From Anadara kagoshimensis (taxonomy: Eukaryota; Mollusca; Bivalvia; Arcoida; Arcidae): 64,000 nucleotides of DNA. Shown here in pieces: positions 23,913 through 36,146 of the stretch. Every line of letters begins with the position of its first letter. The first letter of the stretch is position 1. The translations under genes and the position numbers were made by a program. Location of the stretch: the NCBI GenBank assembly GCA_021292105.1, contig CM037873.1, positions 10,145,489 through 10,209,488 on the forward strand. The letters run 5' to 3'. The notes beneath the pieces were generated by a model. It was not told the origin of the DNA. It made no database searches and worked only from the letters and a program-made list of their open reading frames with translations.

Positions 23913-26384
23913 TTCTAAAACTATTATCGATAAACATCTGTATTTGCATTTTTCGTGTGAACAAGGGGATAATCTTTTACACCTTTTATCAATGTAGCAG
24001 AAATGTTTTGAAATTTTACTTACCAAAAACAGCATTATAATCCACAGTGTATGGGACAATGCCATTTGGCCAATACCAATCATTGTTGTAGCTGTCATAT
24101 CGATATATAAAGTTCCTCTTGGATTTTTGTCCTTTGCTTTTAAATTCGCCTTTACGTTTGCCCTTTGCTTCCTTTGTTTTTTCGGCAATAAATTCTTGTT
24201 CAAGTTCCATAGCTTTGTTGCTTTTCTTTAAAACAGCCCTCTGAGCCTCCTTTGCCTGTCAACAATTAGCACATTCAAAATTTACTCAAATAATTGTATT
24301 ATGCTCAACTGCGACTTCAAATACTACCCATGTAATGGGCGAATTCTCCTATATAAATAGTTCAAATGAAAGGTCAAGCGGGCAGGCCAATGTTGTATGA
24401 TTATATACAGCAACGAAGGGTTATTGTAACAGAAATAATCGTATAGTAACGTGATTGTTTACAGCCGTAGCATCTTTTTCTTTCAAATTAAGGTGGAATT
24501 GACTCGTCCTCATATAAACACCGCTGTAATTTTGTGAATTGTAGTTAAACAACTTGGACCTGTCCGTTTGACCTCTATTTGAAATATTTATTATGTGCGA
24601 CTGCATTTATATATCACTTATCTTGTTTACACATGGTAAAGTGCAAATCCTACTACTACCTATGTATAAAATAGTCTCTGCTATATCAATATTCCTATTG
24701 AAAGTTCAAACGGACAAGTCAATGTTGTTTGTCTATATCTATATGTATAGCAAACAACATTCAACTGTTCTCTTTACTTTCATATATAGTTCAATCACTT
24801 TTCAGTCACAAAAACATGTTTAGACTGGGTGGTGTTATTTAAATTTGGATAATTTAATTGATATATAAATATATATCAAGTTCATATGTTTCATCAAACT
24901 ATAATAATTCGAGTGTTGTATATTATTGGACATTTTCTGAGCTGCCTCCAGTTTTTGATTTTAATTGATATACATATGTTAATAAATTTTAATAATTATG
25001 TCGATGAATTTTTGTGTAAAATAAGTTCTTATTACATTGAAGTCTTGTTTTTAATGTAGGTATTTAAAAATACCATTTTTCTTTCTATACTGTTAAATTT
25101 TTAATAATCACTGATGTTTATTAGTTTTTGAGACTAAAAATTCTATGTTATATTGAAATTGAGCAGTTGCCTCTACTTCATGATGACATGTCACATCCAA
25201 AAGTTTCATTTATATACGTCATTTAATACAAGTGTCTGATAGGTTAAAATATATTCACAGCATACGGATTTATTTAATAATGGTTTCATAACCTAACCAT
25301 ATACGTCACAGATTAACCATTTTACTTGTCAAAAATCACATTTTAAGATTTATTTTTCTAAGAGCGACATCATTTTTTCAACTGCAAAACCATCATTTAC
25401 ATCTCACAGTTGTGTCTTTGTCTCAAAAGATTATTTTATGAAACGATAGAGCATTTTTAGTTTCATTCTACTTACCCGTTTTCCGTTGATTGCCATACCC
25501 TCAACAATATGAAACAGATCTCCTTCGACGTCCATGTTCTGTAAAAACAAGAAACATATATTTATTTATTTTTTCATGAATGTCATGACTTCTAGTTCAA
25601 AGATTGTAAACGGTGTAAAGAACACTTAATAAAATCGAGCGTGAAAAGAGACGCATTTCTAGTATATCATTGTGATTTTATGGCAAAGCCTTCGTACATG
25701 TCCATGTCATATGATGAAAAAATAAATATAAAATGATATTAATACAAATTTGCGTTGACATTCCGAAATACTTAACCAAAGTGGATTAATAGAAACTAAA
25801 TTTACGAAAAAATATTTCTGCAATGTTTTATTGATTACCGCATTCGATAGAATAATTTGATCACTCACGGTGTCTTGTATCAACTGTATAATATATCATG
25901 GCAACGTGAAAGTAAAAAGAAACGACTTCAATCATGTGTACAAGCACAGTCAAACAATAATCGCTCGAACGTCCATAACTCAAATATCTTTGTTAACTCG
26001 AAATCCTCTGTCGGTCTGGTCAAATTTCTATTATATTCTATGAAAATAAACGTCGATGGGTTGAACTCTGATAGCTCAAACACTCCCAGTTCCTCGAAAA
26101 ATAGATGTTTCTCAACATTACATTTGTAAGTAAAAAGTGGTTCTTTTAAACATTTAAGTTGTATTAAAATGTAAATTTGATCAACAATAAAAACAACTGG
26201 GCGTATCATTATATCTGAACCTTTTTCAATTCCTTTTTATACCATTGCTTCTTTTTTGGTGCTCTCTTTCTTAAATCTCCACTCACGCTTAGTTCATCTG
26301 TTGTTTCAAAAGAATAAAATGGTATTTTGCTTTATCGAAATTATTTGGAAAAACAACAAAATAACGTACATATTTTTGTAAAAA

Positions 26385-27020
26385 CAACTTGAAACAGAAT
26401 GTGTAAATTTGTGTCAGACAACAAAAAGAACGTGTAAATTTGTGCCAAACAACAAAATGAGGTGTATATTTGTGTCAAACAACAAAATGAGGTGTAAATG
26501 TGTGTCAAACAACAAAATGAAGCTTAAATTTGGGTCAAACAACAAAAAGAACGTGTAAATTGGTGCCAAACAACAAAAGAACGTGTAAATTTGTGTCAAA
26601 CAACAAAAAGATCGTGTAAATTTGTGCCAAACAACAAAATGATGTGTAAATTTGTGTCGAACAACAAAATAAAGCGTAAATTTGGGCAAAACAACAACAA
26701 AATAAACGTGTAAATTTGTGTCAAATAACAAAAAGAACGTGTAAATTTGTGTCAAACAACAAAAAGATCGTGTAAATTTGTGCCAAACAACAAAATGAGG
26801 TGTAAATTTGTGTCAAGCAACAAACAGAACGTGTACGTTTGTGTCAATCAATAAAATGGGGTGTAAATTTCGGTTAAACAAAAAAAATGTTTAAATTTGT
26901 GTCAAACAACAATAACATGTAAATTGTGTAAAAACAACAACTAAAAAAACGTGTTAATTGTGTAAAAAACAACAAAAATAACATGTAAATTTGTGTTGAA
27001 ACAATGAAACACGTGTAAAT
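26385..27020. repeat. Minisatellite in intron 1 of gene B
   Basis: About eighteen degenerate units of 30-36 bases built on CGTGTAAATTTGTGTCAAAC followed by AACAAAAAGAA. The antisense reading gives a repetitive frame that is an artefact. Gene C has a shorter array at 55800-56215. Confidence 0.85.
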
Positions 27021-27368
27021 TTGTGTACTGTAAAAGTCCATCCTGAACTTGTGTAAAACACTATTTATTATTATACTAAATCCGATTTTAAATTTGACAT
27101 TTTAAAACATGACAAAAGTATTCTGCATGACTATTTTTTTATCCATTTTTATGTGTACCCATTACGGCTTCACTTCACTGGTGAACGTTAACGTATTTCA
27201 CTACATTTACAAGTTTTCAAAAGGTATACAATGTTTTATGGAGTGTGATTTAAACATGTATTTATATGTTGGCTTTTAAATTTATCGTAAAATTCTATGA
27301 CATACATGTAATTAATATATAACATATTATTGCTACAAAGATGAAAACTAAGGATGTTATAAACTTAC

Positions 27369-27465
27369 CTGCATAACTGGATAGTTCTGACTTTGGTGGT
27401 CGTGCATCTATAGTAAGTGCAAACAGCACTGCCACTGCAAACGCGTGCTTCCAAATGCTCAGCAT
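27369..27465 (-). other. First coding exon of gene B (signal peptide)
   Basis: Starts MLSIWKHAFAVAVLFALTIDA: a basic residue near the start, then a hydrophobic core, typical of a secretory signal peptide. An upstream in-frame ATG at 27495 is ignored because gene C has a stop at the homologous upstream codon. Exon ends in phase 1 at GCAG/GTAAGT. Gene C differs at one residue. Confidence 0.8.
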
Positions 27466-27565
27466 ACTCAGCGTTATTCTTTTACAGCCGTACAATGCTT
27501 CAAAAGGATACCAGAATTTCTTCAGAAATAGAGATGCCTTGTAATTTTGGAAGATTTTTTCTTGG

Positions 27566-27573
27566 CTTATATA
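27566..27573 (-). promoter_or_regulatory. TATA box of gene B
   Basis: TATATAAG on the minus strand, about 100 bases upstream of the start codon. The sequence between it and the ATG is almost identical in gene C (56733-56740), so both copies retained the same core promoter. The transcription start would be near 27540. Inference from position only. Confidence 0.55.
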
Positions 27574-28039
27574 CTTATTAACTTCGTCAGTCTAAGTATT
27601 GGGTTTCTCTTTGTATGACGTTTATTGCGTATTTAAATGTCATGATAATTTGTTATGAAAGTATTGTTTTTCATTTTTTATGATTTTAATAATCCACGCA
27701 CATCTTGCTGCCGCTCTTTGGTATATCATATTTTTACATATGGTACTTACTAATATCGATCAAACAATAATTAGTAAATGTTAAGTGGGGTGTTCGTTAT
27801 TTATCTGTAAAAATTTAAAGTCTTTAATTTTTATATTTTTGTTGTAATTACCAAAACAACAGAATAAACGCATAAGTGTATTGTGTGGTTAAAATGCACA
27901 TAGACTGCAGCCAAAGCAACAAAGCAATAAAGAAGAAGAAACACAGAAAATATGTTATATACAAATTAAAAAATAAACTAAATCTCAATCCCAAACGCAA
28001 ATAAAAACTTTAAAGCCGACAAACATGGATTGGTATGTT

Positions 28040-28290
28040 TTGGTATTATTTTATTAACACATGAACTTCCACCAGAAACTTAAAGCATATGGCCCGGAAA
28101 GGTAAATTCCTGTTTAGCTAACTACACACATCCATGTAAAATTAAAATTAAGAACGAAAGTAACGCGGAAGTACAACGCCAAATTTTTATGATACACTAT
28201 CATTCTTATCAGCGATATTGTGATGACGGCAATAAAACTTTTGCCTGAACTTTGCACTATCGCTGGGTCAAAAATTTATTTCTTATTAGT
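28040..28290 (-). mobile_element. RT-element copy upstream of gene B (copy 11)
   Basis: Minus-strand tail and RT C-terminus: GTGTGTAGTTAGCTAAACAGG, the RHH.IVD-like end (ATCACAATATCGCTGATAAG) and TTTGACCCAGC. The counterpart at 63540-63960 shares flanking sequence on the gene side (AAGAAGAAACA..GAAAATAT), so it was part of the duplicated unit. Confidence 0.6.
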
Positions 28291-28299
28291 TTGCTTCGT

Positions 28300-28875
28300 T
28301 GTTAGGAGTTTCCGTATTGGTAACAAGGAAATATTCTTATTTGTAAAACCGCAGTTTTCACACATACAAATGCGTCACACGTCTAAAAACATTCGTACGA
28401 ACTCTTCACACACGCGATAAATGTGTACGAGTATGTCACACATTTGTGAAAATTTAGTTCTGTACCTTTACCCTACCTTAAAGTAGAAACGTACACGTCA
28501 TTTGTTTAAAAAAGGTTGAAAAACATATGTAACCTTAAGCTTAATGTTCATACGAAACTTTATTATTGTTATCGAGAATGATCACAGGACATGTTGTTTT
28601 TGCTTAACTAGATTTTAATATGGAAGGGGAGTAGATGACTCGAGTTTAATTGTAGGCAAATGAGTCAAAGGTCAAGGTCACAGTGGGTTACGATGCCACA
28701 GTATTCAGCATTCAATATTTTAGTAATGGTGTTGGGGTAACTAAGCTTAATGCCAAGGTGACAAACATCATAGCTTTAAGAGTCAAGAGACCGAAATTAA
28801 GAGCCGGATGACCGAGAGGCAATTCTTCCTTTAAAATTCTAATTGTACTTTCCGTTCGATAATTGTTTGACTTAA

Positions 28876-28922
<47 letters not shown>

Positions 28923-29984
28923 ATATATATTTCGAAGTTTTTCGAAAGCGCTGTGCAATATTTAGTCAAATCTTTAAAAAGCGAATCTCGTTCAGGTTAT
29001 ATGTTTTCTTACGAGAGTCAATATTTCTAGTACCGGAAACTAAATTTCCCGTCGAGAAAATACATTTATTTTCTCGATTTTTTTATAAATTGACGTGCCA
29101 TTAAACTATGTTTCGCCAGCGACACACTAGGTATCGCGATCAGTTTTCACTTATTAAAACTGGATACCCAATTCCTCGGCAGGATACCTAGTTTCCCTGT
29201 CGCGATTTGATAATTGTTCAAGTTGACAAAGTGACTTTCGTTCGGGTTACTGGATTATGCTTTTTATAGCATATTCTAACCCGGCTTTGTTGAAAAGTAG
29301 TTTTGAATTGAATTTTGTGTGTGTGTTTTTTTAAATGAAGTTTTGTGTGTTTTATGTTCAATCTGATGTACATTTTATTACCTTTTAATTAAAAATAGAT
29401 TCACGGAAATGTCAGAGTGCAACCGGAACCCCGTGGTTACATTTCCTAAATTACACGACACCAGTGCTTATCATTAAAAAATCACAATCATCAACTTATT
29501 ATCCATGTTAAAAAAACATTGTAATTATGTCAAGGGCTTCCATATATGCATGTGTGGTAGAATTAAGTTATTACATTTATGGTAAAATTTTGTTAAAACA
29601 TTTTGTACATAATTTTTTTTACATTTGTGACAGTCGTGGCATTTAACAAACATCTATTTCGCCTAAAGCTAGCAACACATCCACGTGTTACAAAAACAAC
29701 TCTTAAACATTATAAGCGTAATATATACATTTCTTACACACACATACGTATATATACATGCATATGTTGCATCATTGACAGGGCAATTTCACTTTTTTTT
29801 TCTCCCTCTCTTAATTTTTATATTTATATTGATTTTTTTAAACATTGTTTTATGATTTGTGGAGGCTCAGAATGTAAACTGAGAATATCGTTTATCTGAT
29901 TTTGAATACCCTTCATGCTTATCAGATTAACAGACAATATATGTTTAATTACTAAAGAATAAGTTTTAATTTCTACGTGGCGAA
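28300..29984. other. Intergenic stretch upstream of B, no gene
   Basis: No supported exon. It holds an (AT)n run at 28878-28930, a TCAAGGTCA motif at 28672-28680 that looks like an extended nuclear-receptor half site, and a perfect 10-bp stem with a 4-base loop at 29053-29076 (CGAGAAAATA/TATTTTCTCG). A short open frame at 29603-29899 shows no domain signs. Confidence 0.5.
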
Positions 29985-31880
29985 CGTACCTAGCTAGAAA
30001 GAAGGTGCGTACCCTTCCGGAGCACCGTCCTAGTCCAAGAGATCATGGCTAAAATCCGGGTGAACGAGGCCAAAAGGTTTGAAGGTTGATTCTTGTAGGA
30101 AAATGTCCCTAGTTACTGAAAACCCATTTCTTACGCGTCAAATCATTTCTGATTTTTTAATCAGAAACAGTTTTTGAAGAAAAGCCTCTGACAATGTTAA
30201 AATTTGGTAAAAAAATCCAGATTTTGAAGCATTTTGTGGCAAAAACAACACAAAAATGTTCATTCTATTTCTCATTGTGGACACATGATAGATTAAAATG
30301 CAAAACATACTGACAGTTTTCCGATTTTGTGCCAAAAATTTGAAATAAAATAAATGCTGTAGACTGCGTTTTTATCATACCTACCGTCCTTCGATTCTTG
30401 TAAATCTGTTGTTTAAGCATTAAATATGACAAACTATATTTTTCTAAAAAGCCTTTGTAGTGCTGTAGATAAAAGGTTACAAAACTTCGGAAATATGAAA
30501 CCTTAATACCATAGCATATTATTATGTTTCCCCTACCCCAAGAATACGAAAATGTAAAAAATTCATTATTTTGGCCCATGCTTGCCGATAAGTGTTTAAA
30601 ACAAATCATTATTGTTTGTTACACCTCCCATCTGTTCCCAACATATTTATAAAACAATTATATGTAGAGTGCTTGGTGATTCTAAATATGAAATTTGCAC
30701 TTTTCATGTAACAGTAGTTTGGAAAATGAGTTTTCATTAAATCAGTTGTACTCTACTTCTTGTAATTTTGTTATATAGGCATTGAATCTCGAGATTTATA
30801 TATTTCTGTATTGCCATTGAATAATTGAGTCTGACAACATAAAAAACTATTGGAAATACCGAAAATTATAGACGAAACGAATAAATTTATTTCCCCTACC
30901 CCAAAATTGAAAAACATGTGAAAATCCATTTTTATGCAATATATGCCGATTTGTGTTTCTAATGAAGATTTCGAGCAAAAGTACCCGCAACAATGATAAA
31001 ACAAGCTTTGAGGATTTTAAATATTTGTGAAATGCTTTAGCTTAAGGACAGATAGGACTAACTAATATGATAAAATTGCTTATTTTATTAATTTATATGT
31101 AAAATGCAATAAGAAAAAAGGAACTTTGCCTCTTGTATTTTTGTTATTTAGGCATTGAATCTCGATTGTTATCTATTGACGTAATTCCTTGACATATAAG
31201 AGTCTAATAATACCAAAATCTGTCGGAAATAGCAAAGCTTGTAAATAAGGCCAACGAATTTATTTCCCCTACCCCAAAAGTGTAAAAAAAACTATTTAGG
31301 CCATGTATGCTTTTGGTGTGTTTTAAAAAATATATAGTTTGTCATATTTATTGCATTAACAACAGATTTACAAGAATCGAAAGACGGTAGATATGATAAA
31401 AACGCAGTATTTTAAATTTTTGACACAAAATCGGAAAACTGTCATGTGTCCACAATGAAAGATAGAATGAACATTTTTGTGTTGTTTTTGCCACAAAATA
31501 ATTCAAAATCTGGAATTTTTATTTTTTACCAAAATTTAACATTTGCAGAGGCTTTTCTTCAAAAACTGTTTCTGATTAAAAAATTAGATATGATTTGACG
31601 CGTAAGAAATGGTTTTCAGTAACTAGGGACATTTTCCTACAAGAATCAACCTTCAAACCATTTGGCCTCGTTCACCTGGATTTTACCCATGATCTCTTGG
31701 ACTATCCATCACTTCCTTGAAGTGGGAACATTTCTGTAGCACCTACCCTCACTTTCCTGAGGTGCCTACATTTCCGGAAAACCTGTCCGCATTTCCCGGG
31801 TGAAATTTTTTGTTTCATTTAATTTTCAGAATTGATACATATTGCTTTGTGATTTTGTTGTGACATAGATATAAAAGGGT
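29985..31880 (+). mobile_element. RT-element tail (copy 12) split by the TIR element
   Basis: The left piece ends CCCTTCCGGAGCACCGTCC at 30024. The right piece starts after 31708 with TCCATCACTTCCTTGAAGTGG and continues through two further partial repeats of the CTTTCCTGAGGTG / TTTCCGGAAAACC module before the TTTCAGAATTGATA end. The 1.68-kb TIR element sits inside it. Confidence 0.5.
30027..31706. mobile_element. 1.68-kb element with about 400-bp terminal inverted repeats
   Basis: The left arm starts GTCCAAGAGATCATGG and the right arm ends with its complement CCATGATCTCTTGGAC. Arms match, with scattered changes, over about 400 bases (30027-30455 and 31300-31706), including CTAGTTACTGAAAACC, CTTACGCGTCAAATC and CTACCGTCCTTCGATTCTTG. 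TA flanks both ends, fitting a TA target duplication as in Tc1/mariner elements; a 3-bp TCC duplication is the alternative. No transposase frame exists. The centre holds three diverged repeats of about 370 bases, each with ATTTCCCCTACCCC or a close match. A long-TIR, non-autonomous DNA element is the best reading. Confidence 0.75.
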
Positions 31881-32809
31881 GTTTTGTTTTTGTTTTTATC
31901 AATGAATAATTTAACTTAAATTTGTTTATACAACAAAACGAAATACAAAACAATGAGGACCACGTGATTGATTTTTTCTTTATACCTAAATAAAAAAATA
32001 TTCACACAGAATTTAGAAAGGCATGTTTTTAACGCTCGTGTTACTTCTTTATTGTATTAATATATATTTGTAAAATCTTTCTTTCAGGTTATTTTTATGC
32101 AATATTGATTCAGATTTGTGAACGGCGTATTGCACTTCTGCATTTTTTCACAAAGAAGTCTTTTCGGGTGTTTTTTTATTTCATTTCGGCAATCATGTTT
32201 TAACCTTACAGATAGGATATCACTGCCAGTATCCCTAGCATACGTTAAAATATGAAATTTGCGTTTTCGTAGACTTAATATGTCTATCGGTACGTTCCCT
32301 CTATTCCTACATTTGATAACTTCCTACTAATTTTATCAAATGTCATGTAAGAATAGAGGAAATAGTATTGATTGCTGCATAAACATGTTCAGTGAAATTT
32401 AAACTACCGTATACAAGTAAATAACATTCACCTAAATAGTTTCCCCTCTTAAATTCACCCCCGGATTTAGCAAAAAATAAAATAGAATAAAACGATTCTT
32501 TCTTTAAATCATTAGATTTCTTTTATGAATTCATATTATGAGCAACGTTTGAAAATCGTGTACAAAAATAATTTAAGGTATAGAACATATTACCCCTGTA
32601 ATTGGCTAAGAAAAGATTTCTAAAAAACGCTAATACTGTGCTCTATTTACAATTTAATTTAAGTGTAATTCAATGATGATGAAAACAGTTATGTCGAAAT
32701 GTGCATGTTTACAAGAAAAAAGTAGTTATTAGACCACAAATATAAGAATATATACTATTAAAGCAAAATCAATTTTATTGGTAAAATTTGTTCAAAAGAG
32801 CAATCGACC
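31881..32809. other. Intergenic spacer before A', no gene
   Basis: No exon or frame of note. It contains a stem-loop at 32295-32362 and otherwise AT-rich unique sequence. Confidence 0.5.
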
Positions 32810-34549
32810 GACTCTTTACGACACTTATGTCAAAAAAAGAAATTTTATTAAACAAAATAAGATATAGTGTAATATAATTTATGTTTTGTACGTATTTGAT
32901 GATCATTATAAACAATAGAACCATTTTGTAAGTTTATTCAAAATTGTAAAATCAATACAACAATTAAATAATAAACAAACATACCACTATATAAATTTTA
33001 TTTTTTAAAAGTTTGAAGGAAAAGTAACAGATAACAAATATTATAAGTTTGTTTTAGAAATATCTATCTTCACTTATAACCTATAAACAGACCATGGTCT
33101 CGGCGAAAGTTCACAATCGACATTGAAATAGAAAATAAAAATCTCTCAATATTCCGTTAGCAGGCCTTTCAAAATTAAAATCGAACTACCTGTTTCACTG
33201 GGGATAGATTGCGTTAACATATTTATTCATTCAATTTACACTAGTAACAATTTACGCTTATATTTTCAAAATAAATTTAATTAAATCTAAAAAAAATCAC
33301 CGATATGTATACCGTATATTCTAAACGGTAGCTTGTTGTCGTGATCTTGTTTTGACGGTCTAACATGTAAATAAATAGAATACAAATGATATTACTATTC
33401 GCAATTCGGAATTATCAGAACCTATTTCTGTTCTCAGGCATCTACTAGTTTTACGCTTCCGACTAAAGTTAATTCAGGGAAATTATATTGTCTTTCGTTC
33501 AAATTTTAACAAACAAGAAGCAGTCAGAATTGTTCACGTTTGAGTGTTGGAGATAAATGGGACTATTCGGATTGTTACTAATATGTTACATATTTGAGAT
33601 ACTTATTAATATTATACCTCATAAACTTTAGTTTCTACTGAAAATCATTATAACTACTCCGGGCCATATAATCGTACATAAACTCGGAGCTCAGGGCCGA
33701 ACGTTATATAAATTATCTCCCATGAGGAGACGTTGTTCCCATGGGAGCCTCAATGACATTGCATAATGGCGGCGGCTATAGATGATGACTCGGGTTTCCT
33801 GTCAGAAAAGAACTTGTGCGGAATGAAGTCATAAACAAACTTGCATGTCGTGAAAACACAAGTTCCGTTTCCTTAACTGTTTAGCCTAAGTCATCGTTAC
33901 CTTAAATTACCTATTCTTCCTCCAGATGTAGAGCTACAGAGAGGATGGAAGTGAAACGGAGTAGAATAAACCCCAAGACGTGAACATCGACATTTTTTTT
34001 CAAAATAATTTAGTGCACTAGTCGACGTTACAGAAATTTTGATTAAAAGCAAAACAAAAAGACATATTCATTGTTTCATTAATAACCCTTACACTGTTGA
34101 AGAAATAAAACTTAAAAAAACTTCACATTGCATTGAAATCTTCATGACAGTTTTGTGCTCGTAAACAGTTCTGGTGTTTTGGTGATTTCATAATCAGTAG
34201 CGGCACTGGATAGAGAATTTTTTACTGCGTAAGTAATATTCACAAATTGATTGTGAATCATTTATTTATTATTTTGTTAGAATCGTAAGAAAAGTAATGA
34301 GGTATTATAAAATATTATCCATGGACCACATTTAGGCTGATTGCCCATAAACTCCCATATGACGCCTAACCCCCAAGCCCCTGAAATATTTGTTAACTAT
34401 TACACCTTCTTATCTTAAGTGAAATGGGCCCCGACTCAAATATAGTTAAGTTTCATCCCTGATATCCATAAATATATCAAACACAAATATACTGGTTGAT
34501 GTCAAAACCACAAATCGAAATCAAAGGATTTTAAATTAGAATGATAATC

Positions 34550-35275
34550 TGATTATTTATGCTAAATTTACGTTTTCAGTACTCATGTTTGGTAAAACAA
34601 TTTTCTAATAAACAATCGGTATACAAATTCAAACAAACTGCATTGCTTGCTGATTTGTTTCTTTATTCGTTTGAATCTTGTAAAATTTGGATTAAATCCA
34701 AACGCACATATATAGATGACTTTTATTTCTTCTTAATTCTAAATTTGAAAACTATGTGAATGGCATCTATCCTAGTAAGCTTGAAAAACCAGATCAGACT
34801 TTTTCTTCAAGTTGTTTCATATTTAGACTTTAATCTCAATTATGACACCAACAACGAAATGCTACATCCGAAGGTGTATGAATAAGTAATGGCTTCATTA
34901 TATTTTTTATGCTACAATATACCTAATTATTCTACTTATGGCGCATTCATCTATAATTAATACGCTATGGCAGAGTTTTTCCCACTACGCCAACTTTATA
35001 CACTGAAGCTAGGTGCTAACAAATCAATTGTTGTCCAGGGATATAAGAAGCCTAGGCTAATCAAGGGCCTCAAAAAGTTTAATAGCCATCACTAAGTATC
35101 ATATCTCTCTATATATATACAGAATAAAACTAGCTATATGTAACGTCCAATGGTTCATGTTGTTATCTTTCTCGGTTTAATTATAAGATGAAAGATGTAA
35201 CAAGCCAGCAGTAAGTGCTTACCTTTCGAAAGCGCCGTAGTGGTAGTTCACTGTTTTAACATTTTTTATATTAAT
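34550..35275 (+). mobile_element. Decayed RT-element copy in A' (counterpart of copy 3)
   Basis: Matches the gene A intron copy nearly throughout, with AACAATCGGTATACAAATTC, TTGCTTGCTGATTTGTTTCT and the TTTCGAAAGCGCC tail. It was inherited through the duplication. Confidence 0.6.
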
Positions 35276-35369
35276 TTGTCATTAGGATTTTGGTACGCAT
35301 TTGTATGTTTTCATTATTTATCCGTATATTATTTGTTATTTATTATACTCCACGTACAGATATATATAT

Positions 35370-36146
35370 ATTAAGTTATATGTTTGGTAATATAGTATTT
35401 CAGCAAACAATCGGTATACAAATGGGTACAAACCGTGCACCATTGCTTGCTGATTTGTTTCTTTATTCTTACGAAGCAGAATTTATGCAGAACCTTGTTA
35501 AATCTGGAGAGAAAACTGTCGCCAAATCATTCAACTCAACACACAGATATATAGATGACGTTCTGTCTCTTAACAATCCTAAATTTGGAGACTATGTAAA
35601 TGTCCTCAAGTTCCGCTTCATATTTAGACTTATACCTGAATTATGACACACAAGAACGGCTACATTTGAAACTTTGTCAACTTTCCTTTTTTATGCAGGA
35701 ATATACCTGCTTCTCCTTCTTATGGTGTATTTGTTTCCCAATTAATACGCCATGGTAGAGCTTGTTCCCACTACGGGGATTTTGTACAACGAAGAAGGCT
35801 GCTTGTAAATAAATTGTTGACTCAGGGATATTGCAAGCCTAGGCTTATCAAGGCCCTCAAAAAAGTTTTATGGCCGTCATCACAGTATTGTTGATAAGTT
35901 TGATATCTCTGTGTCCAGGATTGCCTTGGATATATTTGACGTCTCATAGTTCCATGTTCCTTTTACACAATTTTGATTACACACGTGACGGGTGTAGCTA
36001 GCTAAACAGGAGGTGCTTACCCTTCCGGAGCACCCGGCCTCACTTCCCTGGTGGAAGTTCACGTGTCTAACCTAACTTGTCAGTTCCAGAGTTTTTACTT
36101 TGCTTCTGGATTGTGATTCGGAAATGGATAAGTATGTTTGTTTTTG
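35370..36146 (+). mobile_element. Best-preserved RT-element copy (copy 13), inserted in a (TA)n site
   Basis: Open from about 35373 to 35646: MFGNIVFQQTIGIQMGTN, APLLADLFLYSYEAEFMQ and FNSTHRYIDDVLSLNN, with the YIDD catalytic box of reverse transcriptases. It breaks, then resumes with AYGVF.SQLIRHGRACSHY-like and RLIKALKKVLWPSSQY-like stretches and the RHHSIVDKF.ISVSRIALD end. The tail follows with TGACGGGTGTAGCTAGCTAA, CCTTCCGGAGCACCCGGCC and TTCACGTGTCTAACC. Gene A has only (TA)n at this site. The 5' part is missing. Affinity to Penelope-like RTs is my tentative reading; an endonuclease domain is not seen. Confidence 0.7.

Larger units (their letters stand above)
11315..27465 (-). pseudogene. 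Gene B: astacin-EGF-CUB-Sushi-MAM metalloprotease copy with three lesions
   Basis: Sixteen exon equivalents in transcript order: 27465-27369, 26297-26221, 25538-25476, 24255-24024, 22665-22518, 21878-21794, 21446-21264, 20731-20602, 18859-18750, 18420-18314, 17053-16926, 16005-15848, 14583-14407, 13425-13283, 12808-12575, 11398-11315. Domain order matches gene C, including HEFCHAIGMNHEQSRSDRD and LSFYDTMDITRAYDC. Lesions: an 11-base deletion removes the acceptor AG and the first codons of the catalytic exon; a 7-base deletion shifts the frame in the EGF exon; codon AGG (Arg in C) is TGA at 12662-12664 in the second MAM exon. The intron 2 donor is GTTCAG instead of GTACAG. Cryptic in-frame acceptors exist for the first two lesions, so transcription with altered splicing cannot be excluded. 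Most likely a young pseudogene. Confidence 0.8.
10448..28300. repeat. Unit 1 of the B/C segmental duplication
   Basis: Base-level similarity to 38798-57005 is continuous across exons and introns. It resumes at about 63400-63850 after a nested insertion in unit 2. Both copies carry gene B/C on the minus strand, with identical exon phases and many shared intronic repeats. Differences are small indels plus a few unit-specific mobile insertions. Confidence 0.85.

Noticed and set aside
23622-24203. 193-codon minus-strand frame
   Set aside because: It is a shifted frame over the exon beginning the astacin domain, followed by intron and the (GT)n(GA)n(TA)n run that reads as THTH, SLSL and IYIY.
26414-26755. 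113-codon frame with repeated TQIYTFFLLFD units
   Set aside because: It is the translation of the intron-1 minisatellite; no splice or domain support, and C does not conserve the frame.
26385-27020. CRISPR-like array
   Set aside because: Units are degenerate tandem repeats without constant repeats and unique spacers, in an intron of a eukaryotic gene.
27466-27495. Upstream ATG giving gene B a 10-residue longer N-terminus
   Set aside because: Gene C has TAA at the homologous codon, and the longer form places charged residues before the signal peptide.
29603-29899. 98-codon plus-strand frame in the spacer upstream of B
   Set aside because: Low-complexity AT-rich sequence with no domain, splice context or conservation in unit 2.
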